DNA of 64,000 nucleotides, from the NCBI GenBank assembly GCA_016271365.2, contig CM057454.1:701607501-701671500 (forward strand). Reading direction: 5' to 3'. How positions within the stretch are numbered: position 1 is the first letter of the stretch; the number at the start of each line of letters is the position of its first letter. This DNA comes from Neoceratodus forsteri (Eukaryota; Chordata; Ceratodontiformes; Ceratodontidae). The position numbers and the translations under genes are program-made. Of the stretch, positions 44,975 to 56,484 are shown one piece after another. The notes beneath the pieces are model-generated. The model was not told where the DNA came from. It did no database searches and saw only the letters and a list, made by a program, of their open reading frames with translations.

Positions 44975-45810
44975 GAAGTTTTTTTATTACCCCGAACTTC
45001 CATACCCACAGAGTCTGCCAGAATGCACATAAAGAGCTTTGGGCTTTCTCCTTTCCTTTTCCCTAAGCCCACCCCCCCATTCAGCCCCCGATCCTTGGAT
45101 TGTCCTCCTATCTCTATTAGATATGTGACTGAGCTGTCTGGTGAGCAGGCTCCCGGACCCTCTGAAGTCCTCCTATTACCCTTGTGTCTGCTTACCTTCC
45201 CATATAAAAAACAGCTCTAACTTTTCATTCACCCCCTACAGGTTGCTCGTACAAATTATGTATCATTTACCTTATTGCATAGGGTTGAAGAGAACAATAC
45301 TAACTTCTTAAACTAAGATAAATACCATTCACCCTACAGAGCTAAGAGATAATGTAGCAACCTTATTGAAGTCGTAGATTCGTGCCTCGATGGGGCCCTG
45401 TACTTATAATCTAAGCTCTTTAAATCTCAAGTTAACTTCAAGAACATATTGTAAACCCATGATTCCTTTATATACTATTGGACCTGAGCCATGAATCCTC
45501 AGTTCTGGAGAAAAAAAGGGGGAGGGGAAGGGGGAGAAAAGGAGGGGGAGGGGGAGAGGAGAATATGGGAGGCTGATTAGAAGGGGTGGAAAGAGAGAAA
45601 ACAAGGAAGCAGTCTCATTCTTCAGCCTTTTCTTTTTGTCTTCATTCTTCTCAGCCTTTTAGTCTTCTTTCTTCCTCTGTCCTTCCTGTCTCATTTTCTC
45701 CCTCCGAACTAATTATTTAAGTTGATACTTCGTTATGGCCCACCAATCCATTATATATGTTAAACCTCTTAGGGAACCATCCAAAATAGTGTCTTCCTTG
45801 TGAGTCTTAT
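44975..45810 (-). other. L1 inter-ORF region
   Basis: Between the ORF1 stop and the ORF2 start there is about 830 bp without a supported ORF, including a ggaggggg-type run at 45520-45560. This is unusually long for L1, whose ORFs normally lie close together. A decayed or extended segment cannot be excluded. Confidence 0.6.
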
Positions 45811-46646
45811 TCAGGTTTTGGAATTAAACAAGTCAGGGAGTTCCAGTCTCAGTCCCTTGGCTGCGTCCTTTGCCGTTAGGTACCTTCGATCACCAGCTTG
45901 TAGTTTCACGACTAGAGTGGCGGGATGCTGGATTCTAAACTTCACACTAGCCAAATAAAGCTTTTTCTTAATGTCCCCATATTCCTTCTGTTTTTCCCGA
46001 ATTGCTGGAGTTTGGTCCTGAAACAGTAACAGAGGTGCACCATTCCACTGCAGATTTTTGAGAGCTCTGGCCTTACTTAAAACATATGTCTTTTCCTTAA
46101 AGTTTAGAAAACGCATGATGATAACCTCGGCCTGGCCCCTGGTGGAGGTATCTCTCTAAGAGAGTGGTGGGCTCTTTCCAAGTTATAAGAATCGCCATAT
46201 GGTGTGGGGCCTAGAAGTTTCAACAACATCTCCTGAGTGAAAGTAATACAATATGCTCCTTCAGTTCGCCTCGGTAATCCCACCAAGATTAGATTGTTCC
46301 TTGACTTCTGGAATCCTGGTCCTCGACCCGATCCTCCAGTTTTTAACTTGCCTGTGGGCCTATCAGATCCTGCTCCTGAGTGTGAGTTTTACGCTCTGCA
46401 CGAACCACAGCGTTCCACGTCCCCCATTCTTTGGGCCAGAGTTTGTAAGGTGGGTTTGACCTACGAAAAGTCAGCAACTAATCCCCGAAGCAAAGCTTTA
46501 ATCTCCGCAATATCTTCCGGTGCTGTCTGTGCTCCTCCTGCATTTTCAATGTTAGGCTCTGTGTCTTCCGGCACCGGGGATGGGGGTTTCGGGCATTTAG
46601 TTGCCGGCTCTCTAGCCTCAAGGCCCTCCGGAACTTCGTACTCCAT
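45811..46646 (-). pseudogene. L1 ORF1 protein, broken
   Basis: An RNA-binding chaperone that coats L1 RNA. The minus-strand ATG at 46646 gives an acidic N-terminus ending IAEIKALLRGLVADFS, the start of the coiled-coil region, where a stop falls at 46461-46463. The RRM start RNNLILVGLPRR is at about 46310-46270 and LERAHHSL follows. After a frameshift near 46120 comes the C-terminal domain (46116-45811) with RFLNFKEKTYVLSKARAL and a YGDIKKKLY block. The stop at 45811 ends the protein at about 278 codons, near the usual L1 length. Confidence 0.9.
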
Positions 46647-46894
46647 CTCGGATGCCGCATCAGGCCTTGTGAGTCACTACAGTAGCGTAGGTGGAAGGCT
46701 AGGATTTGATAGAAAAGAAGGGAGATTTTTGTTTATTTCTTCTTCCCGGAGGTAAGAGAGATCTCTAAAAGGTTGTTCTATCCAGCTCAGCTGTCACCAC
46801 CGAATCTAGGGTAATTTTATACAGCAATTAAGTCGATATGGCCCGGGAGCTCCGCTCAGTGCTGCCTTCCCTGATCAGCTCATCATGTGACCAC

Positions 46895-46912
46895 CTTAAT
46901 ATGTATACTCTT
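46895..46912 (+). repeat. 18-bp target-site duplication of the L1, right copy
   Basis: cttaatatgtatactctt, identical to 40680-40697. Confidence 0.97.
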
Positions 46913-47310
46913 GATAAAAGGAGGGACAGGGGGACATGATAGAAACTTTAAAGTAGCTGAAGAGAATCAACAAAGTCCAGGAGGGTAGCATCTTTCAGAC
47001 AAAGAGATGTATAAGAACAAGGGGGCACAATTTAAAGATAGAGGGGGGACAGCTCAGGGGTAATGTGAGGACATTTTTTTTCATGGAAAGAGTGGTGGAT
47101 ACATGGAACCGCCCTCCTGAGAAGGTCGTTGGGTCTAAAACAGTAGGGGAATTCAAACACGCATGGGACAGACATAAAGCAATTATAGTGGGGGGTTGCA
47201 GGAAATAGGCTGTTGGTTAACTAGAATCTGCAACATATCCAGTAGGTAGGGAAATGGGCAGACTGGGTGGGCCAAGTGGTCCTTATCTGCCATCAAAGTC
47301 TATGTTTCTA
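46913..47310 (+). pseudogene. CR1 ORF2 C-terminus and 3' UTR, downstream piece
   Basis: Continues the CR1 interrupted at 40697. The translation shows KRRDRGT, then FFMERVVDTWNRPPEKVV, matching the FFTERVVDTWNSL block of other CR1 copies. It ends in a 3' UTR with gggcagactgggtgggcc and ctatgtttctac. The junction with the Penelope-like element is at 47310/47311. Confidence 0.9.
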
Positions 47311-47509
47311 CCCTTAAATACATGCATACCACATATAATTTAAAGTGACAGTGCTTAATAATCTAAAGTGCAACCCATTAATACCAGCTATAATAAATTA
47401 ACACATATGTCTAGAAAAAAACATCTAACAACTACAAAAATGTATATACATACAAAAAAGAATCCATATTTTCACCAAAAAATCAGGGTTTAAAGAGTAG
47501 AATATTAAT
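47311..47509 (-). repeat. Penelope-like terminal repeat (3' side on minus strand)
   Basis: Begins cccttaaatacatgcatacc and ends gggtttaaagagtagaat; over 90% alike by eye to 51482-51685. Confidence 0.85.
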
Positions 47510-47814
47510 TCATGCATCATCATCACAAAGGCATAAATATCAAATATGGATATATAAATCCCAATGTTCTTTTTCTAATTTTCTTTTTCAAACATGGAAA
47601 GACCTGTGATGTTTCTGCTTGTCTAATAACCCTACGGGAACATAAGAAAAGGGGAGAAGAAGTATTACAGCAAGCATATAGAGATTTCAGTGGCATCAGC
47701 AGAAAAAACAAACAAAACTATTTTCCTTTTACTTTTTCTGTATACATGGCATTAAATCTATTCGCTCATTCAGTCCCGGTGGTTCCGGTGGTCCCATGGT
47801 AAAAATCCAAAAGG

Positions 47815-50800
47815 ATTCCCTACGTAACAACTTGTCATTCAAGTTTACACCTCTGGGTCCCATTTTAACTTTTTCAAGCATGCAAAATTTAAAATGATGA
47901 TGACCATCATTATTAATTGATACATGGCCAGCTAATGCATTCTTTTTATTCCCCTCCCTTATACATCTCAGATGTTCTCAAATTTGTACTTTCATAGGTC
48001 AAATTGTCTTGCCCACATAAAAAGCACCACATTCACATGTGGCTAAATAGACTACTTGTTCACCACTGCATTTAAAGAAGGATCCCATTTTAAACAACTT
48101 ACTACTGTTGCATGTAGTGAAAGTATCAGTTCTCAAAATGTATGGGCAAAATTTACAATTGCCACATCTGAAGTTACCCAAGGGGAAGGGGGGCAGCTAA
48201 GTATTGTTTACTTCTCTATCAGCATGTCCAGATACATGGAAACTATGGACTAATCTATCCGTTAGACTACGACCCCTACAATATACCATTCTTGGCTTTA
48301 ATTTTATAAACTCTGACAGGCCTGGTTCATTCTCCAAAATATGCCAATTGGTATTAATTAGTTGTCACATTTTATTTGCATGTCTTGTATAATTAGTCAC
48401 AAAAGTTGACCTAAGAGGGCTTTCTGTACGTCTTTTACTAGTAAACAATTCTATTCTAGAAGTGTCCAGAGTTTCCAAGTATGCCTTATCTACTAACCCA
48501 GGGTTGTAACCATGTTCAAAAAATCTAGCATACATGTCCATGCCATAACCACAAAATCAGTATCTTCAGAGCAATTTCTACGTACCCTCAACATATGGGC
48601 TTTGGGTATATTTTCAATCGTATGGCATGGATGGCAACTTGAAGCATGCAATAGTGAATTTTTATCCGTCTCCTTTCTAAAAAGGTTTGTTCTAAATGTA
48701 CCATCCAAATTCATGGTTATTTGCAAATCCAGAAAGGAGACAGAATTCAAATCACTCTGTACAGAGAATTTAAGATTTTGGCTGCTATTTTCTAAGTAAC
48801 CAATAAATTCACCCAGCTCTATCATGGTGCCCTTCCACACCATAAATATATTGTCAATAAAACAACGCCAGACATCAATCCTATCGTAATAAGGATTGCT
48901 CTTGACGTCAAAGACGTTATTTTCTCCCAAAGTCCCAAATAGAGGTTGGCATAGTTGGGGGCAAATGTTGCCCCCATAGCCATCCCCTTTTGTTGTAAGT
49001 ACATCTCCATTTGAAACAAAAACAATTTTTATTAAGAATATGCTCAGTGCAAGATAACAGAAATTGTTTTTTACTTTCTGAAATGTCAGCATCCATTTCA
49101 AGTCAATTTTCCAACGCCCACAACCCCCCTTCATGGCGAATATTGGTATATAGGGAGTTGATATCCAATGATACCAAATACCAACCTGGTTCAGCCTGCA
49201 TATCATCTAACACTTCCAAAATACTGTATGTGTAGTGTCCCTAATAAATGATGGCAATTTGGAGACATGGTGTTGTATATGTGAGTCAACAAATTGAGAA
49301 AGGGGTTCTGTCAAACATCCATTTCCTGACACAGTTGGTCTGCCAGGTGGTTTATGGAGATCTTTATGAATTTTGGGAAGAATATACAGTATATGCATGC
49401 TTTCACAGGGTGGTCAACAGTTAAGAACCCCCATTCATCCTTAGTTATAGTGCCAGACATTAATGCATCATACAAAAGGATATCAATTTCCCTGTTAAAT
49501 TTAATAGTGGGGTCACTCTTTAATTTAACTTAAAATTTAGTGTCCATAAGTTGTCTTTGTACCTCACTAATATAGTAACCTGATGACATAACTACTATGG
49601 AACCCCCCTTGTCCACTGGTTTTATAGTGATTGTCTTGTTCTTCTCCAGACTCTTAATTGCTGCAGCCTCAACTGTAGTTACATTTACATAACTTGCTTT
49701 TGTACTAGTGTCAAGCATTTGCTTAAATGATTTCTCACAGGCGCTTTCAAAGACTTTAACAGCCACATTATAAGGTGGTAAAAAATTAGAGGTTGGACGA
49801 AAGGGACTTACTTCCCTTTGCTTAGTGACTTCCCCTCCTGAAAGTTCCTGACTGTCCCCAACAGCAACACCACGACACATGTTGTTTTTATGGTAATATA
49901 CCTTTAAATTCAAATTTCTGGTAAAGCAGTGGAGATTCACATAAATTTCAAAAGGATCTGAATCCTGAGTAGGAATAAATGTTAATCCTTTCTGCAAAAC
50001 TGTCTGTTCACTTATAGTCAGTTCATAATCCGAAATGTTAATAACAATACTTTCTGGAGCTACTAATTGCCCCGTCTTCCCCGTGTTCTGTTGCTTATGT
50101 TTCCTTCCACCTCTTCTTGTGTGCATCTTCCGTGACCTCGACCCACTTGGCATCTCTGATTACTCGGACCTCTTCCACGTCGGAACGAAGTTGCCGGCAC
50201 TTGAAATTGCACTGTCCTGTTTGTTTCTTCCACTACCTCCTGTTCCACCTCTAAAAAAGGATAATCAATCTCAGACCCATTGTTATCCGTAGCATGTGTG
50301 GGGGAGTTATTCCTATTCTTCAAAATGGATCTTCATTGTAAATTATTTGAACTAGAGTGGAATTTACCTCAACCCCTCCTATTCGTATAGTTAGGATTGT
50401 TATGCCCTTTACTCCAATCAAACATGCATCCCAGAAGGTAGTCCTGTTGATCCTGTTCAAATTTCTGTAACTTGATCTTTTTTATTTTGTTGTCTTCTCT
50501 CTGAACATTTTCTTTCAATTTATACTGAAATGTCTCATAATCAGGATGACCTTTAAAACATAATGCTATATCTTCTTTTTCAGCAATATCAGCAGACACA
50601 TCTGGTTGTTGAGCTTCATAATCCCTTATAATTGCCTTCATAAATTCATCAGTGCCGATTTGTTGTGCTTTCTTCCAATCGACCATAAAGGGTTCCCTCT
50701 CCCAGCCATAACCCGGTAATTTAAGAAAACACAGACCTCAAGGTGACCGGCCTACCCTAAGATAGGCTTCAAGGGTAATTTTACCCCAATAGTGTCTCCT

Positions 50801-51024
50801 CCCTTGTATAATGGCTCGTTCTAAGATGACAAATGCAGTTTTAATGTCCATAGGCTGTTGGCTAGAATTACCTGATAAATGAATATCCATTTGTGCTGCT
50901 GCAATGCCTCTGTCAATGTCATCTTCAATAAAAATATTCTGTTCCCCATAGTGGTGAACACACTAGTAGCAAAAGAGCTTGATGCCTCCCCAATCACTGC
51001 GTCCACAAAGTATTTCTCAGACAT
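47815..51024 (-). pseudogene. Penelope-like RT with C-terminal GIY-YIG nuclease, broken
   Basis: On the minus strand from 51024 a basic N-terminal part is followed at 50153-49530 by ISEQTVLQKGLTFIPT and ITIKPVDKGGSIVVMSSGYY, two hallmark blocks of Penelope RTs. The RT core at 49206-48493 carries RCFIDNIFMVWKG (motif C, usually Y-x-D-D) and VSFLDLQI. The C-terminal part at 48181-47815 has CGNCKFCPYI, then VVYLATCECGAFYVGKTI (GIY-YIG core with the Cys pair), and the end block NDKLLRRESFWI, which keeps the glutamate expected for GIY-YIG nucleases. Frames change at least five times. RT aspartate and continuity are lost. Confidence 0.88.
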
Positions 51025-51481
51025 TCCTCACTCTGGGGAGATTAGTGGTTCAATAACTTGGTGGTTACTCCTTTTTTTAAAAGTTTATAGCCATCTAAGC
51101 TTACGATTTCAGGTGAGGAATAACTACTCACAGTCCCAGTAGAACCAAATAGGCGAAAAAAGCTTATGAACAATGTCTGAGATACAGATGCATTTGAAAA
51201 ACTGTGGTTCACAAAAGTGCCTCCAACAAGCCGGTTATCAACAAGAATGAGGAAAAAAGGCAAAACCGCTCCAGAAGAACAGTGTGTGTGGAATATAAAA
51301 ATGCCAAGTGAATTAAACAAATACCCGCACCACACGGCACTGAACCAAAATGCAGCCTTATTTATTCACAATTGTTTAAAAAAGAACACCAAACGCCAAC
51401 ATCAGCATCTGCTCTACTAAACCTCTACCAGTTTCACAAAATATGCGTCATCAGGAGGCTAACACTACCCTCAAGGAAGGA

Positions 51482-51685
51482 CCCTTAAATACATGCATAC
51501 CACATATAATTTAAAGTTACAGTGCTTAATAATCTAAAGTACAACCCATTAATACCAACTATAATAAATTAGTACACGTCTAGAAAAAACATCTAACAAC
51601 TACAAAAATATATATACTGTACATATAAAAAAAAATCCATATTTCCACCAAAAAAATCAGGGTTTAAAGAGTAGAATAATAATAA
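51482..51685 (-). repeat. Penelope-like terminal repeat (5' side on minus strand)
   Basis: Direct copy of 47311-47509. Just to its left, 51337-51480 is further Penelope-like leader without an ORF. Confidence 0.85.
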
Positions 51686-53027
51686 CATGCGATATGCACA
51701 GTGTCTATCTCTGAGAGAAATAAATGGGTCCTTAAAACCCAAATTAGGCAGCTTCTGCATGAGGCTGGCACTCAGGAAGGAATGGTTTGCACAATGGCTG
51801 AGGCCGCAGCCCAGGCAGACTTGGATGGCTCTCGAGGCAACCTACCTCAGCCTGATCAGCCCAATAATCCCCATACAAATGGCCTACTCTGTTTAGCAAG
51901 TAGCTGACAGTATAGTTCAGATGAGCCCATCCGACAACCTCAGCTGTCACTTGGAAAAGGTACATGCTAAATATGAGATGTTTAGTCTTGCTGCAGATTA
52001 CCTCTGCCAGACCATTGATCTTGGACTGTGGACTGCGCTACTTGAACAATCCAGTCATAAATACTTCTCTACAACAACTACTGTACTGTGTGTTTGCCCC
52101 TGTAGTTACTGTATTTATTGTATTTTACCACTGTACTACATTGTCTATGACTGTTAGTAATTATCCTGTATCACATCCACCTGTTGTACTTTACCATGTA
52201 TCATTGTAAGGTGTGATGTTTCCCACACAGCTATTTATACTATGATGTTTGTTCACTGTATGCTCTGTATTGTTTTCTATGACGTGGAGCCTTTGTAAAG
52301 GAGTCTCCGACTCAAAGGTATTTATTCTGATTCTATTCAATAAATAAATAAATAAAATCCACCAGGCCGGCAACGCCACCTTTGACGAAGTTGCAGCTAA
52401 CTCATTTCTGCACACAGCCCAGGTGTAGTAGGAATGATGCCTTCATACCCTGTAAAACAGAATGCAAAGGAAAGTCCAGCAGCTTACCACCAGAGACTCT
52501 GAATGGCCTACTGAGCAGGAAAACACCTTGCACAAGAAGCTGCAAATGTGGAAACTGCAGATGTGGATCTTATCGAGTATAAGACCTTGTTCCTTAGGAA
52601 CATGATCCCTGCAGTAAGAGAAAAGGTAGAGCCAACCACCTATCCCACCATGGAATGGTTTGCCGATATCCTCCAGAAAACCAAAAGAGTTTATCATCTC
52701 TACATCCGTGATCTGGGCTCCAGTTCCAAGAAAGTAGCTGCCGTGGAGCCTCCCCCAGAGGCCGTGATGCACTACACGGTGGAAGGGCAGGCCCAACATA
52801 AACAGCCCTTCCCTGCAGACAACCAACACCCCCAGCAGGCCCAACAACCACAACAACAGCAGCAGCAACAGCAGCAACAATGGGGTGGGAACTGGAACTA
52901 TCATAAGAATAAGAAACATCATAAAAATAACAAGGGTAAACAACAACAAAGAACAGGCCCTTCATATAGGGAGATGGCCGAAGAGAATTGGAAGTTCAGA
53001 GAGCTCCTGAGAAAAGTGCCTCTGTAG
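51686..53027 (+). pseudogene. LTR-element gag, interrupted
   Basis: The structural polyprotein of the LTR element. A likely start is ATG at 51794 (MAEAAAQADLDG). The first part runs to about 52084, where a LINE tail is inserted (52085-52358). Gag resumes near 52359 with FDEVAANSFLHTAQ. The last frame, 52548-53027, has a helical segment (MIPAVREKVEPTTY) and then a glutamine-rich tract near residue 105, followed by HKNKKHHKNNKGKQQQR, a basic tail. No CCHC zinc knuckle is visible, which is unusual; the basic tail may have served RNA binding. Stops are present at several sites. It is inactive, and the order gag-pro-pol fits the element. Confidence 0.75.
52085..52358 (+). mobile_element. LINE 3' fragment inserted in gag
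   Basis: A short 3' UTR ending ctattcaataaataaataaat. The end segment has the same hairpin pattern as the family-B LINE at 58640-58735 (gacgtggagcctttgtaaag ... ctccgactcaaagg). It is a heavily 5'-truncated family-B insertion. Confidence 0.85.
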
Positions 53028-53260
53028 TGGATGCTGTTCCCGCAGCCATACAACTGGGAACCCAGGCCCCAACAGGCCATGGTGAAACCTGAAGTACAGG
53101 CCCTCAGGCCCACGCAGGCCTGAACCCAGAAGCACCTCCCTATATAGCATCAGTGCAGCATGGTGAAGTGGTTCACAGGAGCCAGGCCCAACCTCTCCAT
53201 GCTTCCTCCAGTACAGATTGACAATTAAAGACCCCAGTCCATATTGTAAGCAAGCTGGTC

Positions 53261-53599
53261 TTGGATACAAACGGAAGGCCCTGCACTGAGGCCGAGGTTG
53301 GGGGCTGCCTACTTACAATGTTACTGGATACAGGCGCGGCTGTGTCTCTATTACATGATGACCACCCAGATACATCTCCTTGGTCCACTGGATGGAGGAC
53401 CAACATGTCAGGAGTAGATGGTACTAGGTTACCTGCATACCACTCTCTACCACTACCTGTAGAGTTGGGACACCAGAAGGCCTCTCACACCTTTCAATTA
53501 ATGGTATTGCATGATCATCTTAGTATCATTGGAGCTGACTTCCTTGCACCACATGGCTGTGTGGTGGATCTAGCTAACATGCTATTGATTCAGATTTAG
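53261..53599 (+). pseudogene. Retroviral-type aspartic protease
   Basis: Cleaves the Gag-Pol polyprotein in related elements. The frame contains LLDTGAAVSLLHDD near residue 22, the active-site D-T-G with the expected hydrophobic flank, and a later ADFLAPHG block near residue 95 corresponding to the conserved IIGADFL region. Its stop at 53597-53599 is in the same frame as the RT that starts at 53618, so pro and pol were probably one frame separated by a mutation. Confidence 0.85.
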
Positions 53600-53617
53600 G
53601 GCCAATATCATACCATT

Positions 53618-55457
53618 ATGATCCCTGATTCATACATGGTGGCAACAATACCTACCAACAACAAAGAGTATGACATCATAGATTTGTTCAAGAACCATGA
53701 ACTTTTCCCAAAGCTCCTCCCCATTCTCCAAAGACATTTGGAAGCATTTGCTACCAGCAAGCATGACTGTGGCAGAATTCACACTGTCATCCAAGTGCCA
53801 GGCCCAGCACATGAGAGGCAAAGGCAATATCCTTTTCCACCTGAGGCCTTGCCTTCTCTTAGGGAAACAATAAAATCATTCCTCAAACAAGGTGTAATCA
53901 GAACATGTGTTTCTACTGCCAACTCCCCAGTGTGGCCTGTGAAAAAACCTAGAGGTGTCTGGAGACTTACTATTGACTACAGGAGACTGAACTCAGGTCA
54001 CCCACAGTTGTGCTACAACTGTGGCATCAACACCTGATGTGCTGCAACTTCTGACCCCTGATCAACAATGGTTCAGTGTCCTAGACATCTCCAATGGTTT
54101 CTGATCATTGCCATTGGCCCTTAAGAGTCAATATAAGTTTGCCTTTAGCTTTGAAGGAAGACAATACATGTGGACCTGCTTACCACAGGGATTCCATAAC
54201 AACCCTTCCCTGTTTTATCTGCACATGATGGATGCCCTTGAGGGTTTCTCTACCTCCCAGTGTCTCTTGCAGTCTGTGGATGACCTGCTGTTGGCAACCG
54301 CCACACAGGAACAACACTTGGATCTCATGGATGAACTATTGACTCTCATCCAGAGAGCAGGCCTTAAATGTAACCCAGCAAAAGCACAACTATGTCAGAA
54401 AGAGGTACTCTTTCTGGGCCTGAGAATAACTGATCAAGGCCACAGCCCTACTTGGAAAAAGATACAAGGATTGCATAACTTGACAGTCCCCACCAGTGTT
54501 GCTATGCTTAGGAAGTTTCTAGGTATGGTGAATTACTCCAGAGATTTTATTTGTGATTTTGCTCAGAAGGCTGCTCCTCTGTATGAGCTGCTGAAAAAGG
54601 ACATTCGCTGTAATTGGGGTCCCATTCACACCCAGGCTATGACATCATTAAAACAGGCCTTGGCCTCAGTTCCAGCATTGGTCAACCCCAATCCAGCATT
54701 GCCATTCCATCTGGAGTGTGCCACCTCTGACATAGCCATGCCAGCATTGCTGGCCCAGAAGGTTCATGACACCCTGAGACCCACTACATATGCATCACAG
54801 CTCTTGACCCCAGTGGAACAGAAGTATAGCCTTTGTGAAAGGAACCTTCTGGCAACCTACTGGGCTGTCAAACACTTTCTGTATATCATTGGGTACTCTC
54901 CACTGATCATTAACACATACCACACCCCAACTACCTTTCTGCTATCAGAAAGAGTGAATGATGGGTCAGTCTCTAATACCAGGCTGACACACTGTTCACT
55001 TCTTCTCCAGGATAGAGACATACAGGTATGCTCAATCAAAATGCCATCCATGCTGGCACATGGATTCCTTTTCCAAGGAGAACCCCATGATTGTACACTG
55101 CAACCACCTGGTCTGCCAGATCCAGGTCCTTTCCTCCCTGCCATGCCACAGTTACTTGAGAGCACCTCACTGTGTCATATTTTTACAGATGGTTTAGCTT
55201 CCTACTACCACGGAGAACAGATTGCAGGGATGGGTATCTTGATGATTTACCTTTATGGTAACACTGTTAAAATCTCTAAGCATTGCAGTGTGGCATCATC
55301 ACAGTATGCTGAGATGGAAGTGGTGGCCTGTGCCCTTGAGTTCATCCAGCATGGGACTGAGGATACCATCATTTTCACAGATGCTAACTGGCTTTGTTGT
55401 TCTCTTTCAGAATTCCTTCCTTCCTTTCTGGTAGAAGAACTCCTTCCTCTCATCTGA
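53618..55457 (+). pseudogene. Retroviral-type RT and RNase H
   Basis: Copies the genomic RNA and degrades it. RT starts in frame with the protease (53618-54037): YPFPPEALPSLRETIKSF, VIRTC, SPVWPVKKPRGVWRLTIDYR. Motif A near 54080 reads WFSVLDISNGF followed by an in-frame stop. After a frame change, 54108-55457 continues with TCLPQGFHNNPSLF (motif B), VDDLLLAT (motif C; Y is replaced by S before VDD), VLFLGLRITDQG, MLRKFLGMVNYSRDFI and the connection domain. RNase H follows: IFTDGLASYYHGEQIAG (first Asp), QYAEMEVVACALEF (Glu) and IIFTDANWL (second Asp). The later 55517-55894 frames carry its end and the linker. Confidence 0.88.
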
Positions 55458-56484
55458 TGGTAACCCAGTGAAACATAAAGAACTGATAATATACATACAC
55501 TCACTGGCACAAAGGTTTGCACACAAACTCTATGTACACAAAGTTAAAGCTCACTCCATACATGACCCCTATCATGCCTTCAATGACACAGCAGACACCC
55601 TTGACAAAGAAGGGGCCTGGGGGGGACACCTGGATGATGGACCATCCAGAGGCAAGAGCAGCTGTACACATTGTAGCAGTCAGAAAGAAACCTGAACCCT
55701 TTCCCCCCTTGGACCTGTCAGTAGCCCAACATGCTGACTCTGAACTCAAGGAAGTGTTCAGATTCCTTGACAACAGCACCAAAGAAAATGTACCCACTCA
55801 TAACTCCTACTGGAGGCAAGAAGGTAAGTTACACTTGTCCCCAGATGACAAGCTCATCTGGTACCAACCAGATGACACCACCACCAAGTTGTAGGTGGTT
55901 CCCAGACACCTTATGTCTGAATTTTTGCACCAAGTGCATGACACCTCCACTGGTGGACACCAGGGAGTGGAAAATACCCTCCAGAGGCTCACGACCACTG
56001 CCTGGTGGCCTGGTGTCACAAAAGATGTCAAAAAGTAAATAGATAACTACCTTATTTGTGGGCAAAACAATCCCATCCCCACCAAATGAAATGCCAAACT
56101 CCTACCACAAAGACACTCTGGCCCTTGGCATGCCATACATATTGATTTTATTTGTTCCCTGACCAATAACAGCAGAAACAACAAGTATGCTCTTGTGGTA
56201 ACTGATCTTTTCTCTAAGTGGGTCGAAGCTTTCCCCACTAAGACATGTACTGCTAACACTACTGTCAAAATCCTGGTGGAACAGATTTTCTCCAGGTGGG
56301 GCCTACCTCTCAAAGTAGACTCCAACAAAGGAACCAGTCTTACAGGTGAGTTGATGAAAGAATCACTTGAACTCCTTGGAGTTCACCAGACGTTCCACAT
56401 ACCTTACCATCCACAATCTTCAGGTCAAGTAGAAAGAGCCAACAGACGGATTAAGTCTAGGAGGACTGAAAAAACTCAAACAGT
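55458..56484 (+). pseudogene. Integrase, truncated by LINE insertion
   Basis: Joins the cDNA to host DNA. The N-terminal zinc region at about 55920-56035 shows HQVHDTSTGGHQGVENTL and WWPGV, and the later Cys pair reads ICGQNN, with one Cys lost. The catalytic core has HIDFICSL near 56140 (first Asp), LVVTDLFSKWVEAFPTKT, LKVDSNKGTSLTGELMKES near 56315 (second Asp) and SSGQVERANRRIK near 56420 (Glu). The coding sequence then leaves homology at about 56485, where a family-B LINE begins; the C-terminal domain is absent. Stops lie between the zinc region and the core. Confidence 0.85.

Larger units (their letters stand above)
40698..46894 (-). mobile_element. Full-length L1 LINE, minus strand
   Basis: It is 6.2 kb and flanked by an exact 18-bp duplication. 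The plus-strand T-run at 40698-40706 is the poly(A) end. Reading on the minus strand: 5' UTR about 46894-46650, ORF1 46646-45811, an inter-ORF region, ORF2 44974-41185, 3' UTR. Only a handful of frameshifts and stops interrupt the ORFs, so it is one of the youngest elements here. Domain order and the separate RRM-type ORF1 place it in the L1 clade proper, unlike the zinc-knuckle Tx1-type copies. Confidence 0.95.
40308..47310 (+). mobile_element. CR1 LINE split by a later L1 insertion
   Basis: CR1 sequence at 40308-40697 (ERDLGVVISDD, ARGILGCIGRGI, RPHLEYCVQFWRPHL, ending ELNMYTL) continues at 46913-47310 with the C-terminal block and a 3' end reading ctatgtttctac. The two parts join exactly at a duplicated 18-bp sequence. 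It is 5'-truncated and lies in the LTR-element leader, so it is younger than the LTR element. Confidence 0.93.
47311..51685 (-). mobile_element. Penelope-like element with terminal direct repeats and GIY-YIG nuclease
   Basis: Direct repeats of about 200 bp flank the element (47311-47509 and 51482-51685). Between them, on the minus strand, a long decayed ORF encodes a Penelope-type RT followed by a GIY-YIG endonuclease. Penelope-like elements commonly end in LTR-like repeats of this kind. It sits between the CR1 3' end and resumed LTR-element sequence. Confidence 0.85.

Noticed and set aside
46237..46755. 172-codon plus-strand frame
   Set aside because: Antisense to the L1 ORF1 and 5' UTR; no domain of its own.
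52548..53027. Glutamine-rich ORF as a host gene exon
   Set aside because: It lies in line with protease and RT of the LTR element, in gag position, with no splice signals.
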